Source: Liolophura sinensis (Eukaryota > Mollusca > Polyplacophora > Chitonida > Chitonidae). Taken from it: a stretch of 64,000 bases of DNA. A program made the position numbers and the translations under genes. Positions 11,880-24,163 of this stretch are shown in pieces. Positions within the stretch are counted from its first letter, which is position 1. Every line of letters starts with the position of its first letter. Under the pieces are notes generated by a model. It was not told where the DNA came from and made no database searches. It saw only the letters and a list, made by a program, of their open reading frames with translations. The stretch spans positions 24,647,400 through 24,711,399 of the forward strand of contig NC_088305.1 in the NCBI RefSeq assembly GCF_032854445.1, read 5' to 3'.

Positions 11880-12340
11880 GTGTATTTCTTTAATTTCACC
11901 GGTATGTCGAATTTCAAATATAACAGGCTAACAATGATCCAACCCTAACCCATATATACGCACTGCGAACTGAGTTATAAGCTGCCACTGCTGACTCGTG
12001 CTAGTGCTGCTGAATTTATACTTTATGTAAGTAATGTGGACACAGTATGTCACACCTTTTCTTAATTTGAATAAAACATCGCATTTCAATAGGAAAAAAG
12101 GTAGCATTCACCTAACCCTAGCCTAACCCTGGACAGAGACACCTGCTATTTGAGTGATGAACTGGCACTTCGGGCTCCTCAGCCACTTGTTACCGAGTCC
12201 ATTCTTCATATACGTAGGCAGAATAAGTTGTGTATTTTCTTGATTTTATATGAATATAGTTTTGGAAACAGGAAAAGGTAGATTTACCTAACCTAGACAT
12301 ATGCGCACTGCTATCTGAGTGAAAACCAGTGTATAAATAT
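11880..12340. repeat. Three diverged ~170-bp tandem units
   Basis: A block like CCTAACCCTAAC followed by a sequence of the type GCACTGCTATCTGAGTGA recurs at ~11941, ~12112 and ~12280 (steps 171 and 168). Each is preceded by a related T-rich segment and AGGAAAAAAGGTAG-type sequence. The units are old and poorly conserved. Confidence 0.55.
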
Positions 12341-12440
12341 CAGCCCTACCTCACATTATAAGCAGGGCTCAAATTAAACAAATTCTGTATCACACGTACT
12401 TTCATCCATTTTCTTGCTGTAGATAACATACTATATATTC

Positions 12441-12591
12441 CTTTGGAAGGTCTGCAGCAACCTGCGAATGGTCGTGGGTTTCGACTGGGATATGCCCCGT
12501 GTCCTCCCACCATAACACTTGCCGCCGCCCTACAAGCGAAATATTCTTGAGTGCGGCGTAAAACACAATTCAAATAAATAAATATATAATC
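12441..12591 (+). mobile_element. SINE-A 3' half
   Basis: It begins inside the element at GGAAGGTCTGCAGCAACCTG, has ATGGTCGTGGGTTTCGAC, and ends with AAATATTCTTGAGTGCGGCG and CAAATAAATAAATA. The head is absent. Confidence 0.8.
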
Positions 12592-13773
12592 AGGCACAGT
12601 GTCAGAGAAATAGCGCATATTGACAAATAAATTTCGATTTGGTTATGTCTTGGTTTGAAGTGAATTTGGACTCGCAACATCACCACTTCACAGAACCGTT
12701 AAGGACGAAGGAACATTAACATGAAGAATATATCAGGTAAAAGACCATTAAACACTGTAAATAAACATATGGTTGGCGTTATACTGTGTGACGGATACGC
12801 TCTGGGGTCGCTACATCCAACTTTAGAACTTGATGTTTAAAACCCATAAAATGGTTGGAAAAATTTTTTTAAAAAATCCATGGACCTATTTTGCTGGACA
12901 ACGTTTCTTGTAAATGATTTCAGCCTTTACTTTGACATGAAAACATTTCTTCATTGAAAACACGAATATAAGCCAACAGAGTGAGCGCAGAAAATTGTAT
13001 GAAACTTGACGTACTTCTTCTTGATATTCTTTATTTGTTTCGATTTCACACGGTCAAAGGTTGCATAAAACTTAGAGAGAAAAGCCTGGTTTATGGTATG
13101 CACAAATAACGGGGATATAGTTCTCTTTTTGCCAGATTAAAACTTTGAATTCGAAACTTTTAACAGTATTAGTTAGTAATTAATGATACAGTAATTATTT
13201 ATTACACTGGAATGGCGTTGTTACACATCGGATGTACATGATGTAAATTTTAAAAGTTTGTGATTCAGGTGGCAGATTTTCTGCTAAACAGTTTCTTCAC
13301 TGGGGTGACCGGCCTCTGAACACCAAATAATGGAGAAATAGTGAATACATCAGCCTTACAATTCTTTTAAATTATTTCCTAGTTTTTATTTTTACAGCTT
13401 GTTACAACCACACTGAAATACAGTTAGTTTTAATGACTACTTATGCCTAAGTATATGTATGGCGTAACATTAAACACCGAAAACACAGGGAGTGGTAGGC
13501 CTTTATTCAAACAGCTTCCTTTGTCTTGTTTCCATTGGTCCCATTTCCATTGACCAAGTTGAAATATTGTGAAGGCATTGAACTACAGATAAAATGACAT
13601 GCATTTAATATGCTAAGTTTCAGTATATATTTGGCTGAAGTATAGACCACACATAACACCAAACAGGATACAGTAGTCACTGGGAAGAAGTGCCTGAATG
13701 AGCACAATCCTCACAATATATATATTGTGAGGTATGATATATATGTGCAGGTATGATATACATATGCAGTTTA
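12592..13773. other. Intergenic, nothing recognised
   Basis: AT-rich DNA without a supported gene; a short TATATA-rich, duplicated segment (AGGTATGATATA) lies at 13718-13770. Confidence 0.4.
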
Positions 13774-13971
13774 TATTTATTTATTTGGTGGTAGGAAAAT
13801 GAGCAGAGCCTGAGCCTGGAGAAACCAACTGGCCTCTGCAAGTTGCTGGAAGATCTTCCCACATATGGTCGGACAGGAAGCCAGCATGAGCTAAACTTGA
13901 ACTCACACCGACCTCATTGGTGTGAGGCTCCTGGGTCATTGTGCCGCTAACCATCTCGGCCACGGAGGCCT
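13774..13971 (-). mobile_element. SINE-A with internal deletion
   Basis: On the plus strand it runs TTTATTTATTTGGTGGTAGG directly into AAAATGAGCAGAGCC, so most of the 3' domain is deleted. It then keeps AAGCCAGCATGAGCTAAAC, GTGTGAGGCTCCTGGGTCAT and the head GGCCACGGAGGCC. Confidence 0.82.
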
Positions 13972-16155
13972 TATCAGTTTACCTTATCTGTTCTGACACC
14001 ATTGTGAAAGGGATGAAAGGATACTGTTGTCAACTGAGCATGCACACTCATGAAGAAATAAATTAATTTGATCACAACACAAATAAACTTTGAACCCTTT
14101 ATTTATACTTATTTAACCAAAAAATATTACAAATGAACATGGACAAAGACATATTATTTGAACATTTACACCGATAAGGCAGTTAAAGTACTTTGGAAAT
14201 TCATGGTATATGACCTTAAATTTGGACCATCACAAAAATTGTACCTTGTGTCTTATTCTGAGAGTTCTATTAATGTTATAAAGGTGTTTTGGGGTTTGTT
14301 TGGAAAGTAGGACGATATCCTAAGGAATAGGTAAGTTATCGCACCAAAAGTATATCTGACAACATTTATTTGCCTCTAAAAATGAACTTTTGGGGTAAAA
14401 TTTTAAGTCATTCACCTATATGTAATATATATTACACAATTTAAATATTATCACTTTCTACCTTCACTTTAACAAGTGGGCAAGAACTTTGCAATTTCTG
14501 CATTGATGTACTCATACTATCAGCAAGAATAATATGTAATGAGCTGATTATTACAAATATGTTATTAATGTTTACTCTTCTCCATATTTGGACGTTCCCG
14601 AGTATAGTCATTCGAGCATTACTGCACACAGTACATTTAGGTCTGTGAAAGGTGTAGGATGCATTTCTGTAGGAGGTCCTGGATTGATGGCTTGCATTTT
14701 GCTTGAAGTTCAATGAGATGAAGACAACGATGACAGTGCAAACTGTTCCACCATATCAGAAAATGGAGTTGTCAATCTGCCAATAAATATCACAGATGTT
14801 AATGAGAAAATATATATTTGGCAGAGCTGCATGAAGAAAACATTTTTCATCAGGCAAATCAAACACTAGAAGGAAAATGATACACCCATATATGTTTCAT
14901 ACACACTGAATGCAAATCCTTGTTTACGCAAACCAGAATGCCAGTTTGAAGACATGCTGTGCACTTGGTGTTGAAAGTGTCCACATCATGTCTACTGACA
15001 GCAGGTAATGCCTCTCACTGAATTAATACCCATAATCAGGAGAAATTAAGAAAACATGACTGCTTTGGTTCACAAAAAGTATACTTTTTGGTAACATTTA
15101 TGGCATTTACAACTGGAATGTGGTATTCCTCTTAAAGTAAGAGAAGGTTGTGGTTTCCATCAGCAAACTGGGTAATGTGACTTGGTGGCCATGTTGAATT
15201 TAGTGCAAAACCTTTAATAGCATGCTAGTCTATATAAGTCACTAAAATTTGGAAATTGTGAAATCCTTTTTATGTTTTTTGCAGCCAGTTATTAGAAAAC
15301 ATTACATAAAAACTATGCTATCTGATGAACTTTGAGATGCTGATTGCAAGTCACCAGAAGTTAGCAATTTTATTTTACTACAAGTGGAAAAAATGCGATG
15401 AAAATAATTGAAAATGGATCTTTTGAAACTAAGCAAACAAAGGGTTTATACACCGGTAGCTGACAAAGACTGGAGCAAAGAAAGTATAATAAACCTTCAA
15501 ATTTGTTTGTAAACTACAATTGTAAGTATTGTAGATCGAAGAAAAACAAAAGAAGAATACAATGTGAGAATAGGAAAAAAAAAGAGAAACTTGTCCCCTA
15601 AATAAATAAAGATTTCAATACAATTGCTCATCAAAGTAATTAGTGTGCATGAAATGTGGAACACTGAAGTATTTACATTATCTACACTCACAGAGCTTTG
15701 TTGAGTAAGCTTGGATGGGTGAGGTATATGTACGATAAATGTACCCTTTAGGGGTAAATTATATGAATGGAATTAATAAACAAACCTGTTAGGACAGTGG
15801 CCAAATATGATGAAATTCATGAATATTTGTTATTCAACCAGACAGCTACTACAAAAAAAAAAAGCAAAAAAAACGAAAAATGAATGTAAAAATGAACATG
15901 CTTTGTTATTATTTGTGTATTCCGTAGCTTTTATTATGTAACTTTCTTTTTTAACCTTGTGTATTTATTTCTTTACTAACTTAACTGTTGTTTAATGACA
16001 TACTAATGTGATGGCAGTAACTTTTATGGGTGGAGGAAGCTGGAGAAAACCCATATGTTGTCAAATGCTTACTGTTACCAATGTGCCCCAAGCTGTGAGC
16101 GAGGGAAAAACCTTTTTAAAAAAGCAAGTTGGCGTGACGTTAAAGACTATTTATA
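13972..16155. other. Intergenic, nothing recognised
   Basis: AT-rich, with stop codons throughout all frames. No SINE-A or SINE-B copy is visible. Confidence 0.4.
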
Positions 16156-16159
16156 ACAT

Positions 16160-16302
16160 TACCATTATTTATTTATATAACTGGAGCTTTATACAGTATT
16201 CAAAAATATTTGACTTACATGATGATAGCCAGTATTAAACCGGGCAAAGCTTGGGGAAAACTCACGACCATCTTCAGCTTGCTGGCAGACCTTCAAGGAT
16301 AC
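16160..16302 (-). mobile_element. SINE-A fragment, degenerate
   Basis: The order TTATTTATTTATATAACTGG, TATTCAAAAATATTTGACTT, GATAGCCAGTATTAAACC and GCTTGCTGGCAGACCTTC follows reverse-complemented SINE-A with many changes. Confidence 0.6.
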
Positions 16303-16899
16303 GAATATAACATTAAGAATAAAGTTAACAGAATCAATGATATGCATGAAGTTGAAAAGTAAAGCACCCTTCAAGGTCATAATTATGGCAAATTAAGATT
16401 AATACGACACACTAAATATGCAACAATTATTCATGGAGTAAGCTGGATTTTAAACTTGATGTGAGGTTACACAAAATGAACACATGCACATAAAATTTTA
16501 TGAGAATGAGACAATAAGACCTGTGTGACAGATAGGTGGACAGAGTACGGGGTGGGCAGACAGAATGACAAATCAAAATTAATGTCTGTTGCTGATATTG
16601 AAGAATGTTATTAATGGCAAACAAGGCAGTCAGTGAACACCTGTAGCTCTCCTGACTGAGCAGTTCATAAAACTGTATAATGTTCAGCGAGATATGTTCA
16701 AATCCTGTCCTCTAAACCAAAATACAGCAGAATGACACAGACACATACACATGTCATTCATACATTAGATAGTACTAAGATGTCGGAATTAAATTAAAAA
16801 AAAAGGCCAAAATTATTATGTACTGTCAGAAATATGACTGTTTATTATATACATAGCAGATATAGGTTTCAGAGCAGCTTTGTGGTCAGGTCATCAAAC

Positions 16900-18850
16900 T
16901 ACATAAAGTAGAATACAGAAAATATTTAAATTCAGAAAATATTGATTCTGTGACAAATTCAGTGATCAGCGCATTTCCACAGTTTTCAAGATAAACAACT
17001 AATTTCTGCACCCTTCATTTGTTCGAACATGCTCTATCTGCATTTTAAATTTCAGCTTAATCGCATTAAACCTTGTCAAGAAAATGACACATAAACACTT
17101 TCTGTCAATCGTCATATTGCAGAAACAGTACATTAATTGAATGGTGTCTATGCATTGATAGAAAGCACATATTCTTCGTAACCATCAATGCACTGTACAT
17201 ACACTACATAATATGTACATATAAATGTGTCAAATGTAGTCAATCAACCTGTGGGCAATGTTTAAAGGCGTGTATGTCCTCTTCTTTTCCACACAGCTCA
17301 AGGATTTTCAGCATACTTACAGAACATACATAGCCCTTATTATACAGTCATTTTCAGCTTACAACTATAGCAGTTTTCTGTCTAGTGTCCAGCAAATACT
17401 GGGATAATTGCGATTTTTCACAGCTTAATCACAATTTAGGTCAAAAGTATACACATCAAGAAAAAAAATAAGACCGGGTTCGAGATAAGAACATCAAACT
17501 ATGTTGGGTGGCATACTTACAATATTTCTACATTCATTCTAGACACAAACAGATTGTACATGCATTATGTAACATGTCTTGTAAATGTGCCAAAAAATCG
17601 TAAATCGACCTTTTATCAAATTTTGAAGCCCTGTATATCCTGCCTTAAGACAACTCAAACATTTTCAGCATACATACAGTACATATATAGTCCCTTTCAC
17701 TCAGCAATCTTGAACTCTACAGGTGTATCAGTTTTCTGTCACAAGACCTACAAATATGGGGAAATTGCAAATTTCTGATCACAATTTGCAACATAACTAC
17801 ATCTTACAGGGAAAAAATAAGAACAAATTCGTGATCTGGACATCAAATTATGTCAGATAGCATATTTAGAATCTTGAAATTCCAAAAAACACACACACAC
17901 AAAAAAACGTGATATCACTTCCTCTGTATCATGTAAAACCTAATTTGCATAAACATTGCATTCTTTCTTCCAAACAGTCTCCAGGGAACGCTTGTTACGT
18001 GTGCTAAATTTCAAGACAATCAGCCAGGGTTCTGGAGAAAATGACTCTCAAACATTTTCATGTCAAATGTATATGGCCACCACATCACATGACTTGAGGA
18101 CACCCAAATCTTTACTCGAAAGAGCACATCTCCAAGTCTGTCACCTATCTAAGTTTCACGCATTTCTGTCAAGCCTCTTTCGCTTAGAAGTTTTTCAATT
18201 TTGAGAATGAAAAAACTGCAAATTTTTTGGCATGTACTACTTTCGGGTTGTTGACGTCACTTCCGGTAATGTAAAATTTGTCTGCCTGCCTTGGGATGAT
18301 TGCATCTCTAGCTTCACTGGTTAAGGAGGTATACCCACTTCTGGTTTTGATAATGTCACTTCCGGTTTTGCAAAAATTGCATTTTCGGAATCAGCGTCAA
18401 AAACTGCATATGACAGGACTATTTGCAGAACATCACCTGAACAAGTGTAGACATTATTAGCAAAAAACGAAATTTGGGGTTACAAGACAATTTAACCCAA
18501 TAGCAAGCTTGTACAATTTTCAACCAAGAAAGTTCTCATTCTCAAACTTAACAAGCCTAGGCTTTGTACACATTCAGTTGAAATTTCTGCTCAGTCACAT
18601 CAGCCGTTCTGGAGAAGAAAATTTTTTTCAGGTTTTCATCAAAATCCAAGATGGCCGCCAAGTCACGTGACAAAATCTACCTAAAAGTTAGGATGCACAA
18701 CTTCAAGTCCTACAGTCCCCACAATATGCCTGAAATATTGCCAATGCAGCTTTATGCCATAATCATTCATTCGTTCAAGTCCTACAGACAAACATGTTAA
18801 AATTTCATAAACTTCAGAATAACCATTTTCACCAGAAACGCGGCACAATT
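16900..18850. repeat. Cluster of diverged repeat units
   Basis: The segments around 17195-17520 and 17550-17870 align with an offset of about 355 bp: TTTTCAGCATAC(T/A)TACAG, CAGTTTTCTGTC and CATCAAA(C/T)TATGT recur in the same order. Further on, GTCACTTCCGG occurs twice (~18257, ~18357), TTCAAGTCCTACAG twice (~18704, ~18774), and a TCTGGAGAA...CACGTGAC-like block twice. I interpret it as a family of old repeats and see no gene. Confidence 0.55.
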
Positions 18851-20092
18851 TTGGTGAGAATAATAATAAAGACAAATAATCTTAACAAACACAAGAGGGA
18901 ATCAACCCGGAAAGAATGCAGAGCAGTGACTTCTTATGTTATAGATTTGTAAATCGTTGTGGTTGTAAAAGATGCCACTGTGGACTGTGGTATTTGTATA
19001 CACATGGTGAACTGCATTTGGCAATCCTTGTACTGTTTGTGGCAATTGCAATCCTGTGATTGGTCAAGTCCATGTTACAGGCACTACATTCAGATTGGTT
19101 TTTTTTTATTAATTTTTTCAGTGGGAATATATGAAAAGAGCCAATGATATTAAGAGACATTGACTAATCATAATAGAGGCTAGTTTGTATAGTGTGACGG
19201 GTGCTGCAGACAACAGTGACTACTGACGTGTCACTTTGACATCTTCCCAGATTCCTGTGATTTGTTGTAAGACTGAACCTTAATTTTATGGTTGAACTGA
19301 CTGACTTGACTGAAACTTATGCTGCTTTAGCACAAGGAAGCACCAATCAAATAAAACTGTCAAAAAGGAAAACTTGAGGTTTTAAATGTAAATGTTTAAC
19401 TGTCAAGTGGTGCATAAGTGATAGGTTCTGAAGGTGTCAATGGATGTCGGGGATACATAACAGGTAAGTGCTTTTGGTGCATATAAACTCTGAAACTGGA
19501 TATGCCTGGCAGAATAAAATTATTCAGTGGAGCTCACATTAGATATGAGATTTTGTACTTTTTGAGAAACACAGTGTTTGCCATGGCAAAAGGACAGAGA
19601 AAGAGACAGGTGTCAAGGTTTAGGAAAAGAAAAAAACTATTCAATCAGAGGCAATAAAGCAACACTCAGGCTGGTAGGAATGTGCCAAAAACATATGTAC
19701 ATATGAGCAACAGCAGCTGTGTGAGATTGCATGGATTGGACAAAAATTGAATGTGTGAACTTGTTGGACTGCGATCTACAGCCCTATGATGTTGGTGTAC
19801 TGGCCCATTCGCTCCCACTGTCATGGACTCTTACCAGCAGGCTGAATGCCAGAGATCAAAAGCTGAGCAAAACACCTACAGACTGCTGCACCTGGGAAAG
19901 ACCGCCGAGCTGTAGAATACCGCATTTGCCTACCACTGGACCACAACATCATACTGTCCTGAAGGGCTGAACTGAGATTTGAACAGCGAGGTGCCTTGGG
20001 GTGTGTGCGTCACAGAGAGGTTTGCCTGTGCTGAGTGCGGCTTCTCTTCTAAAAGTAGAAAGTTGTACCATGGAGATACTATCAGGCAAAAA
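18851..20092. other. Intergenic, nothing recognised
   Basis: No supported coding exon. A degenerate SINE-A tail (GCACCAATCAAATAAAAC) lies at ~19340. Confidence 0.4.
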
Positions 20093-20273
20093 TTTATTTA
20101 TTTAATTTATCTGATTGGTGTTTTACGCAGTACTCAAGAATACATCACTTATACGATGACAGCCAGCATTATGGTGGGTGGAAACTGGGCAGAACCTTGG
20201 GGAAGACAGACAGACCTTCCCACTTACGGCCAGAGAGGAAGCCAGCATGAGCTGGACTTGAACTCACAGCGAC
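20093..20273 (-). mobile_element. SINE-A, head missing
   Basis: The plus strand shows TGATTGGTGTTTTACGCAGT, ACTCAAGAATACATCACTTA, CAGCCAGCATTATGGTGGGT, TCCCACTTACGGCCAGAGAG and GGACTTGAACTCACAGCGAC: the family in reverse, with a small internal deletion. Confidence 0.9.
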
Positions 20274-20412
20274 CCCAAGCAGGCAAAGACAATGAAAATG
20301 TCTGCTAGTTGGAATGAACCTACACTAGCAATGAAAATGGGTCAGTTACTGAACATGCTGAACTTGCATGCCGTTTGTTGCACTCATTGCAATGTAGTTT
20401 GAGACAGTCTAG

Positions 20413-20649
20413 TCAAGCACAATGAGGCATCAATAGTACAGATAAGGTGAAACACATAACAACCGATGCGGACAGTTCATTATACGCAGTAGCCATGGAC
20501 CACTGAGTCAGTGCACCATCTGGACACACCACTTGGGGAAAAGCCATTGCAGCAGGGTGAAAGTGATGGCATTCTGTGACAATGTGTTCCCCACAAGGAC
20601 AGCGGAGTGAAAGAAAGACAGGAAACTGGCTTTGTGGACGACTTTGCAT
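20413..20649 (-). pseudogene. Possible non-LTR retrotransposon C-terminal fragment
   Basis: The minus-strand frame contains FLSLRCPCGEHIVTECHHF. A C-x-C-G-x-H...E-C-x-H pattern of this kind is common near the C-terminus of non-LTR retrotransposon ORF2 proteins, after the endonuclease or RNase H region. No other part of such an element is adjacent on this strand. It may be chance and is listed with low confidence. Confidence 0.25.
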
Positions 20650-20774
20650 CTAGGTGAAACAGTGAGTGTACAGAGGCCTACTGACAGACTCCAAGTGACA
20701 TACAGGACTTCATATATAGAAACCTGACTTGCGTAACAGATGCCATTGTCCTGTGTTATCAGGGAGATCACTGT

Positions 20775-21695
20775 TTGTGCAAGCAGTATTTGGCTATGAC
20801 TGAGAAGGATGGCAATTTAATAGATGATCCAGCTAAAATTTTCCATATTTTCAATACTTTCTTCTCAACTGTCCCCATTCTTTAATAGATATTAATAATA
20901 TAAACAAGGACAATTTTGTTCAAAGTCTTGAAAAACTCAGGGAACAAGTTGAGGGAAAAGTTCTTCATGATACTTTTTACTCCATACCAAATATGTTGTA
21001 TGTTTCTGTTTTACAATACCTTTAAAGGCTTGATAAAGATAAGGCTAGTGATCAATTCAAAAATTCTATATTCTAAATGTCAATTCTAAATTTCTTTCAT
21101 CATCTGCCCCTATTATTGCAAAATCTTTTACCATGCTAATAAACAAATGTGTTATGACCAGACATGGTTATCCCTCTTCACAAAAGGGGTTCAAAGTTGA
21201 AAACTATCATCCAATATCTGTCCTACTCAGTTTTTCAAAAATCACTGAACGACATTTACATAACTGTTTATACGAGTATCTCTCAAATTTTAAATTATTG
21301 AGCAAAAATAAATGTGGTTTTTGCCCCTCTTACGCTCTTGTGGAACTGTATTGCTGAAAATGGTTGAACACTGGTTTACGGCGACAGATAACACTGAAGT
21401 TATTGGAACTGTACCTGTAGACTTCAAGCAGGCATTTGATACTGTTAATCACAATATATTACTTAAAAAACTTAAAGCATACAAATTCACTCAACTGCTC
21501 TTACATTCTTCCAGTGATACCTATCTAACACACAACAAATGGTTGTTTGTGGAGGAGAAATGTATAATGCTAAGGATATTAAAGCCAGTGTCTTGCAAGG
21601 CTGGTTCCATATTGCAGCCTTTACTTTTTATACTATACATAAATGATCTACCATTATTTCTAAAGAACAATTTTATTATTTCTAATTATTTCTAA
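20775..21695 (+). pseudogene. Non-LTR retrotransposon reverse transcriptase, dead
   Basis: Fragments of a reverse transcriptase lie in order over several frames. 20810-20870 encodes DGNLIDDPAKIFHIFNTFFS, 21196-21300 encodes VENYHPISVLLSFSKITERH and LHNCLYEYLSNFKLLSKNK, and 21390-21660 encodes EVIGTVPVDFKQAFDTVNHN and LLFILYINDLPLFLKN. The conserved NYxPISVL, DFxxAFDTVNH, GSIL-PLLFILYINDLP blocks place it in the LINE-type (CR1/Jockey-like) group. Frame changes and stops separate the blocks, and the sequence ends before the YADD catalytic box. Both ends are truncated, so it cannot move on its own. No adjacent endonuclease domain is seen. Confidence 0.85.
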
Positions 21696-21699
21696 AGGG

Positions 21700-22945
21700 G
21701 CAATCTTCCACTCATTTGGCTTGTTCTCTGTATATGCGTTTCAGGGTTCCAGACAGCAGGAGGGCAGAAAAGGGTCGATAATGGGGCGTCTTCCACTACC
21801 CTACTATCATATTATTAATATGTGTGGGGAGGAACCAAAGGAGATAACTGCATTAAAAATAGTGTTTAGTGAGTGACAATTTTGAACTTGTTGCTAGCCC
21901 TTAGACTGACTATACAATCAGGCAACGTGTGGCTTTTAGCCTTGGACAATCTGCTCTGAGTAAAACAAGCCACTTGCTGAGTACTAACAAGGCAGAGGCT
22001 TTTAACCTGGCCATCAGTAAATGAGTTCCCAAAAACAAACTTTTCTCTCAAAATTTTGAAGAGAGAACACACAGCTGCCTGGAAGAGAGGAAAACAGACA
22101 GAGCTAAACCCTCTGCCACAAAGGCCATTGTGAAATGCTTAGGCCTGAGCAACATACACTTTTATGGGAGACTTGAGGATGAGCTACACACAAGCTCTCA
22201 ATGACACTAAAATGCACTGTTTTCTTCTGTCCCTGACAACTGTGTTTTAATAAAGGAAAGAACAAAAAATAAAGGAGTTCACGTTTGGGAATGTTTTCAT
22301 TCATGCGTGAACGAGTTCCCCACTGATGCAGATAAGAAAATTTTGAGGGGAGTGTATGAACAGAAAATTACATTAGCAAAAAACATTTAAATGGATTATA
22401 ATACCCCAAAGAAATGTGAAGATACTAGGTATGACCCAGTTATTAATATGTATACTGAAAGCAAATACATTAAATGGCACACTTGTATGACAAATACTGA
22501 TAGCCAAAAATTTTTAAACCTAAATTGTTAAGATGAGTATTGATTACAGATGTACTTACAAGACAAACAACCTTACAAACTAAGTAATATGTAAAAATGA
22601 AGCAGAAACAATATGAATGAATAGGTGAAAACAAATTAAGTGACTACCCCCTGTATCAGTCAATGTTGAACTCTCCAAGAACAAGCTTGCACAGCTCCAC
22701 CACTTGTGAGCACTGAGTAGTTAGACACATCAGCTTAGAGAATTGGTGGGCTCCATATGAAGGGGATAACCTGTAACAAGAGTAATTATTTTGTCACCCA
22801 AGAATTTGAAACACTGTTTAGACATTAAAATGATATTGGCAGCTGAATTACACGTGCATACAAAACAAATGATGAAATGGTAGAAAAGAAAATATGTGTG
22901 TAATAAACTGATTATTAGCGTTAGTAGTATGTAAAGTAACACTCT
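21700..22945. other. Intergenic, nothing recognised
   Basis: It may include more of the retrotransposon, but I cannot identify any conserved block in either strand. Confidence 0.35.
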
Positions 22946-22950
22946 AGGTT

Positions 22951-23122
22951 ATATTTATTTCTTTATTTTATTTGATTGGTGTTTTATGCCGTACCCAAGA
23001 ATATTTCACTTATACGACGGCGGTCAGCATTATGGTGGGTGGAAACTGGGCCGAGCCCGGGGGAAATCCATGACAATCCGCAGGTTGCTGACAGACCTTC
23101 CCACTTACGGCTGAAGAGGAAC
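22951..23122 (-). mobile_element. SINE-A, head missing
   Basis: The plus strand reads TTTGATTGGTGTTTTATGCC, AAGAATATTTCACTTATACG, CAGCATTATGGTGGGTGGAA, GCAGGTTGCTGACAGACC and TCCCACTTACGGCTGAAGAG. Confidence 0.9.
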
Positions 23123-23780
23123 TCTAGGTTATAGGCAGGAAAGAAAACAGCGATGGAATACACAGTATTTAAATGCTTAACATAACTAGACATAGTTCAA
23201 CTAATACGTTTAAATTATACACACAAAAAAAAAAATAAAGAGTACAAACAAGCCTGAGTTTTTGAGAAGGTGCATCGATGTGACTTTAGAGTTGACAGCG
23301 TGAACTTCACAGCGCATTTGATGAGAGTGCACATTGTATGGTCCTACTTCATGCACGCTGAAACAGAGAACAATATGAATATCAGAGAAAGCTTGAAATA
23401 AAAGAACTTGAGGGTAAATTTTAATATTTGTGAGTGAAATTTACAGCAGATAACTGCCCATGCACATAACAAAATGAGAAATGAGAAGTGATTATTGCAA
23501 AATGGCTGTCATTTCCCCTTTGACCTTTATGAAACTGAATTTGAAAGAAATGTGTAGTGGTAATTTTGTAACATAACTTCATACTTATTTGCAGAATGCT
23601 GAGGTAGTTTCCAGCGAATTGAGATTACAGGTACAAGTGTGAAATACACAGAAAGTTTTCGTTTGGCCAGGATAAAATATGGTAGCCTGAATGTAATGTA
23701 TGATAACAATACATCAAGTTAAGAATTACCAACTTGGAATGAGTGTACAATTTGCTTACATGTACTTATGTAATCGCTGA

Positions 23781-23919
23781 AGAATTTCCCTACGTGGGTG
23801 ACACAAGGATTCGAACTTGGGTCTCCGCAGCCGACGTCCAGCGCTCTACCAACGGAGCTAAAGGGAAATTTCCACTAGCTACTGCTAGTATAAGCACTGG
23901 AAAGCTGCTCCTGTTACAC
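23781..23919 (-). repeat. tRNA-like repeat, unit 1
   Basis: On the minus strand it contains a box-A-like TAGCTCCGTTGGTAGAGC and a box-B-like AGTTCGAATCC. The tRNA-like core is flanked by a short inverted repeat (AATTTCCCT / AGGGAAATT), then CACTAGCTACTGCTAGTATAA on the plus strand. The spacing is too long for a functional tRNA, so this is a tRNA-derived repeat. Confidence 0.7.
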
Positions 23920-24030
23920 TCCTCCCCACTTAAATCCTCCCCTCTCTCCCAAAACACACCCAAGATCACTGGCCCAGAGCTCCATGCTTCTTGGAACCTG
24001 TTGGGTCAAGGTACCAGTGGAATGGTTGAA

Positions 24031-24163
24031 AGATTTCACTACGTCGGTCACATTCGAACTCGGGTTTCTGCAGCTGATGTCCAGCGCTCTACCAACTGAG
24101 CTAACGGGCAATTCCTGCTAACTACTGCTAGTATAAGCACTGGAAAGCTGCTCCAGTTACACA
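24031..24163 (-). repeat. tRNA-like repeat, unit 2
   Basis: Second copy about 250 bp after the first. Minus-strand box A is TAGCTCAGTTGGTAGAGC, which matches the eukaryotic consensus well, and box B is GAGTTCGAATG. The 3' companion block (ACTGCTAGTATAAGCACTGG) is also repeated. The T-arm does not pair, so it is not called as a tRNA gene. Confidence 0.7.
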
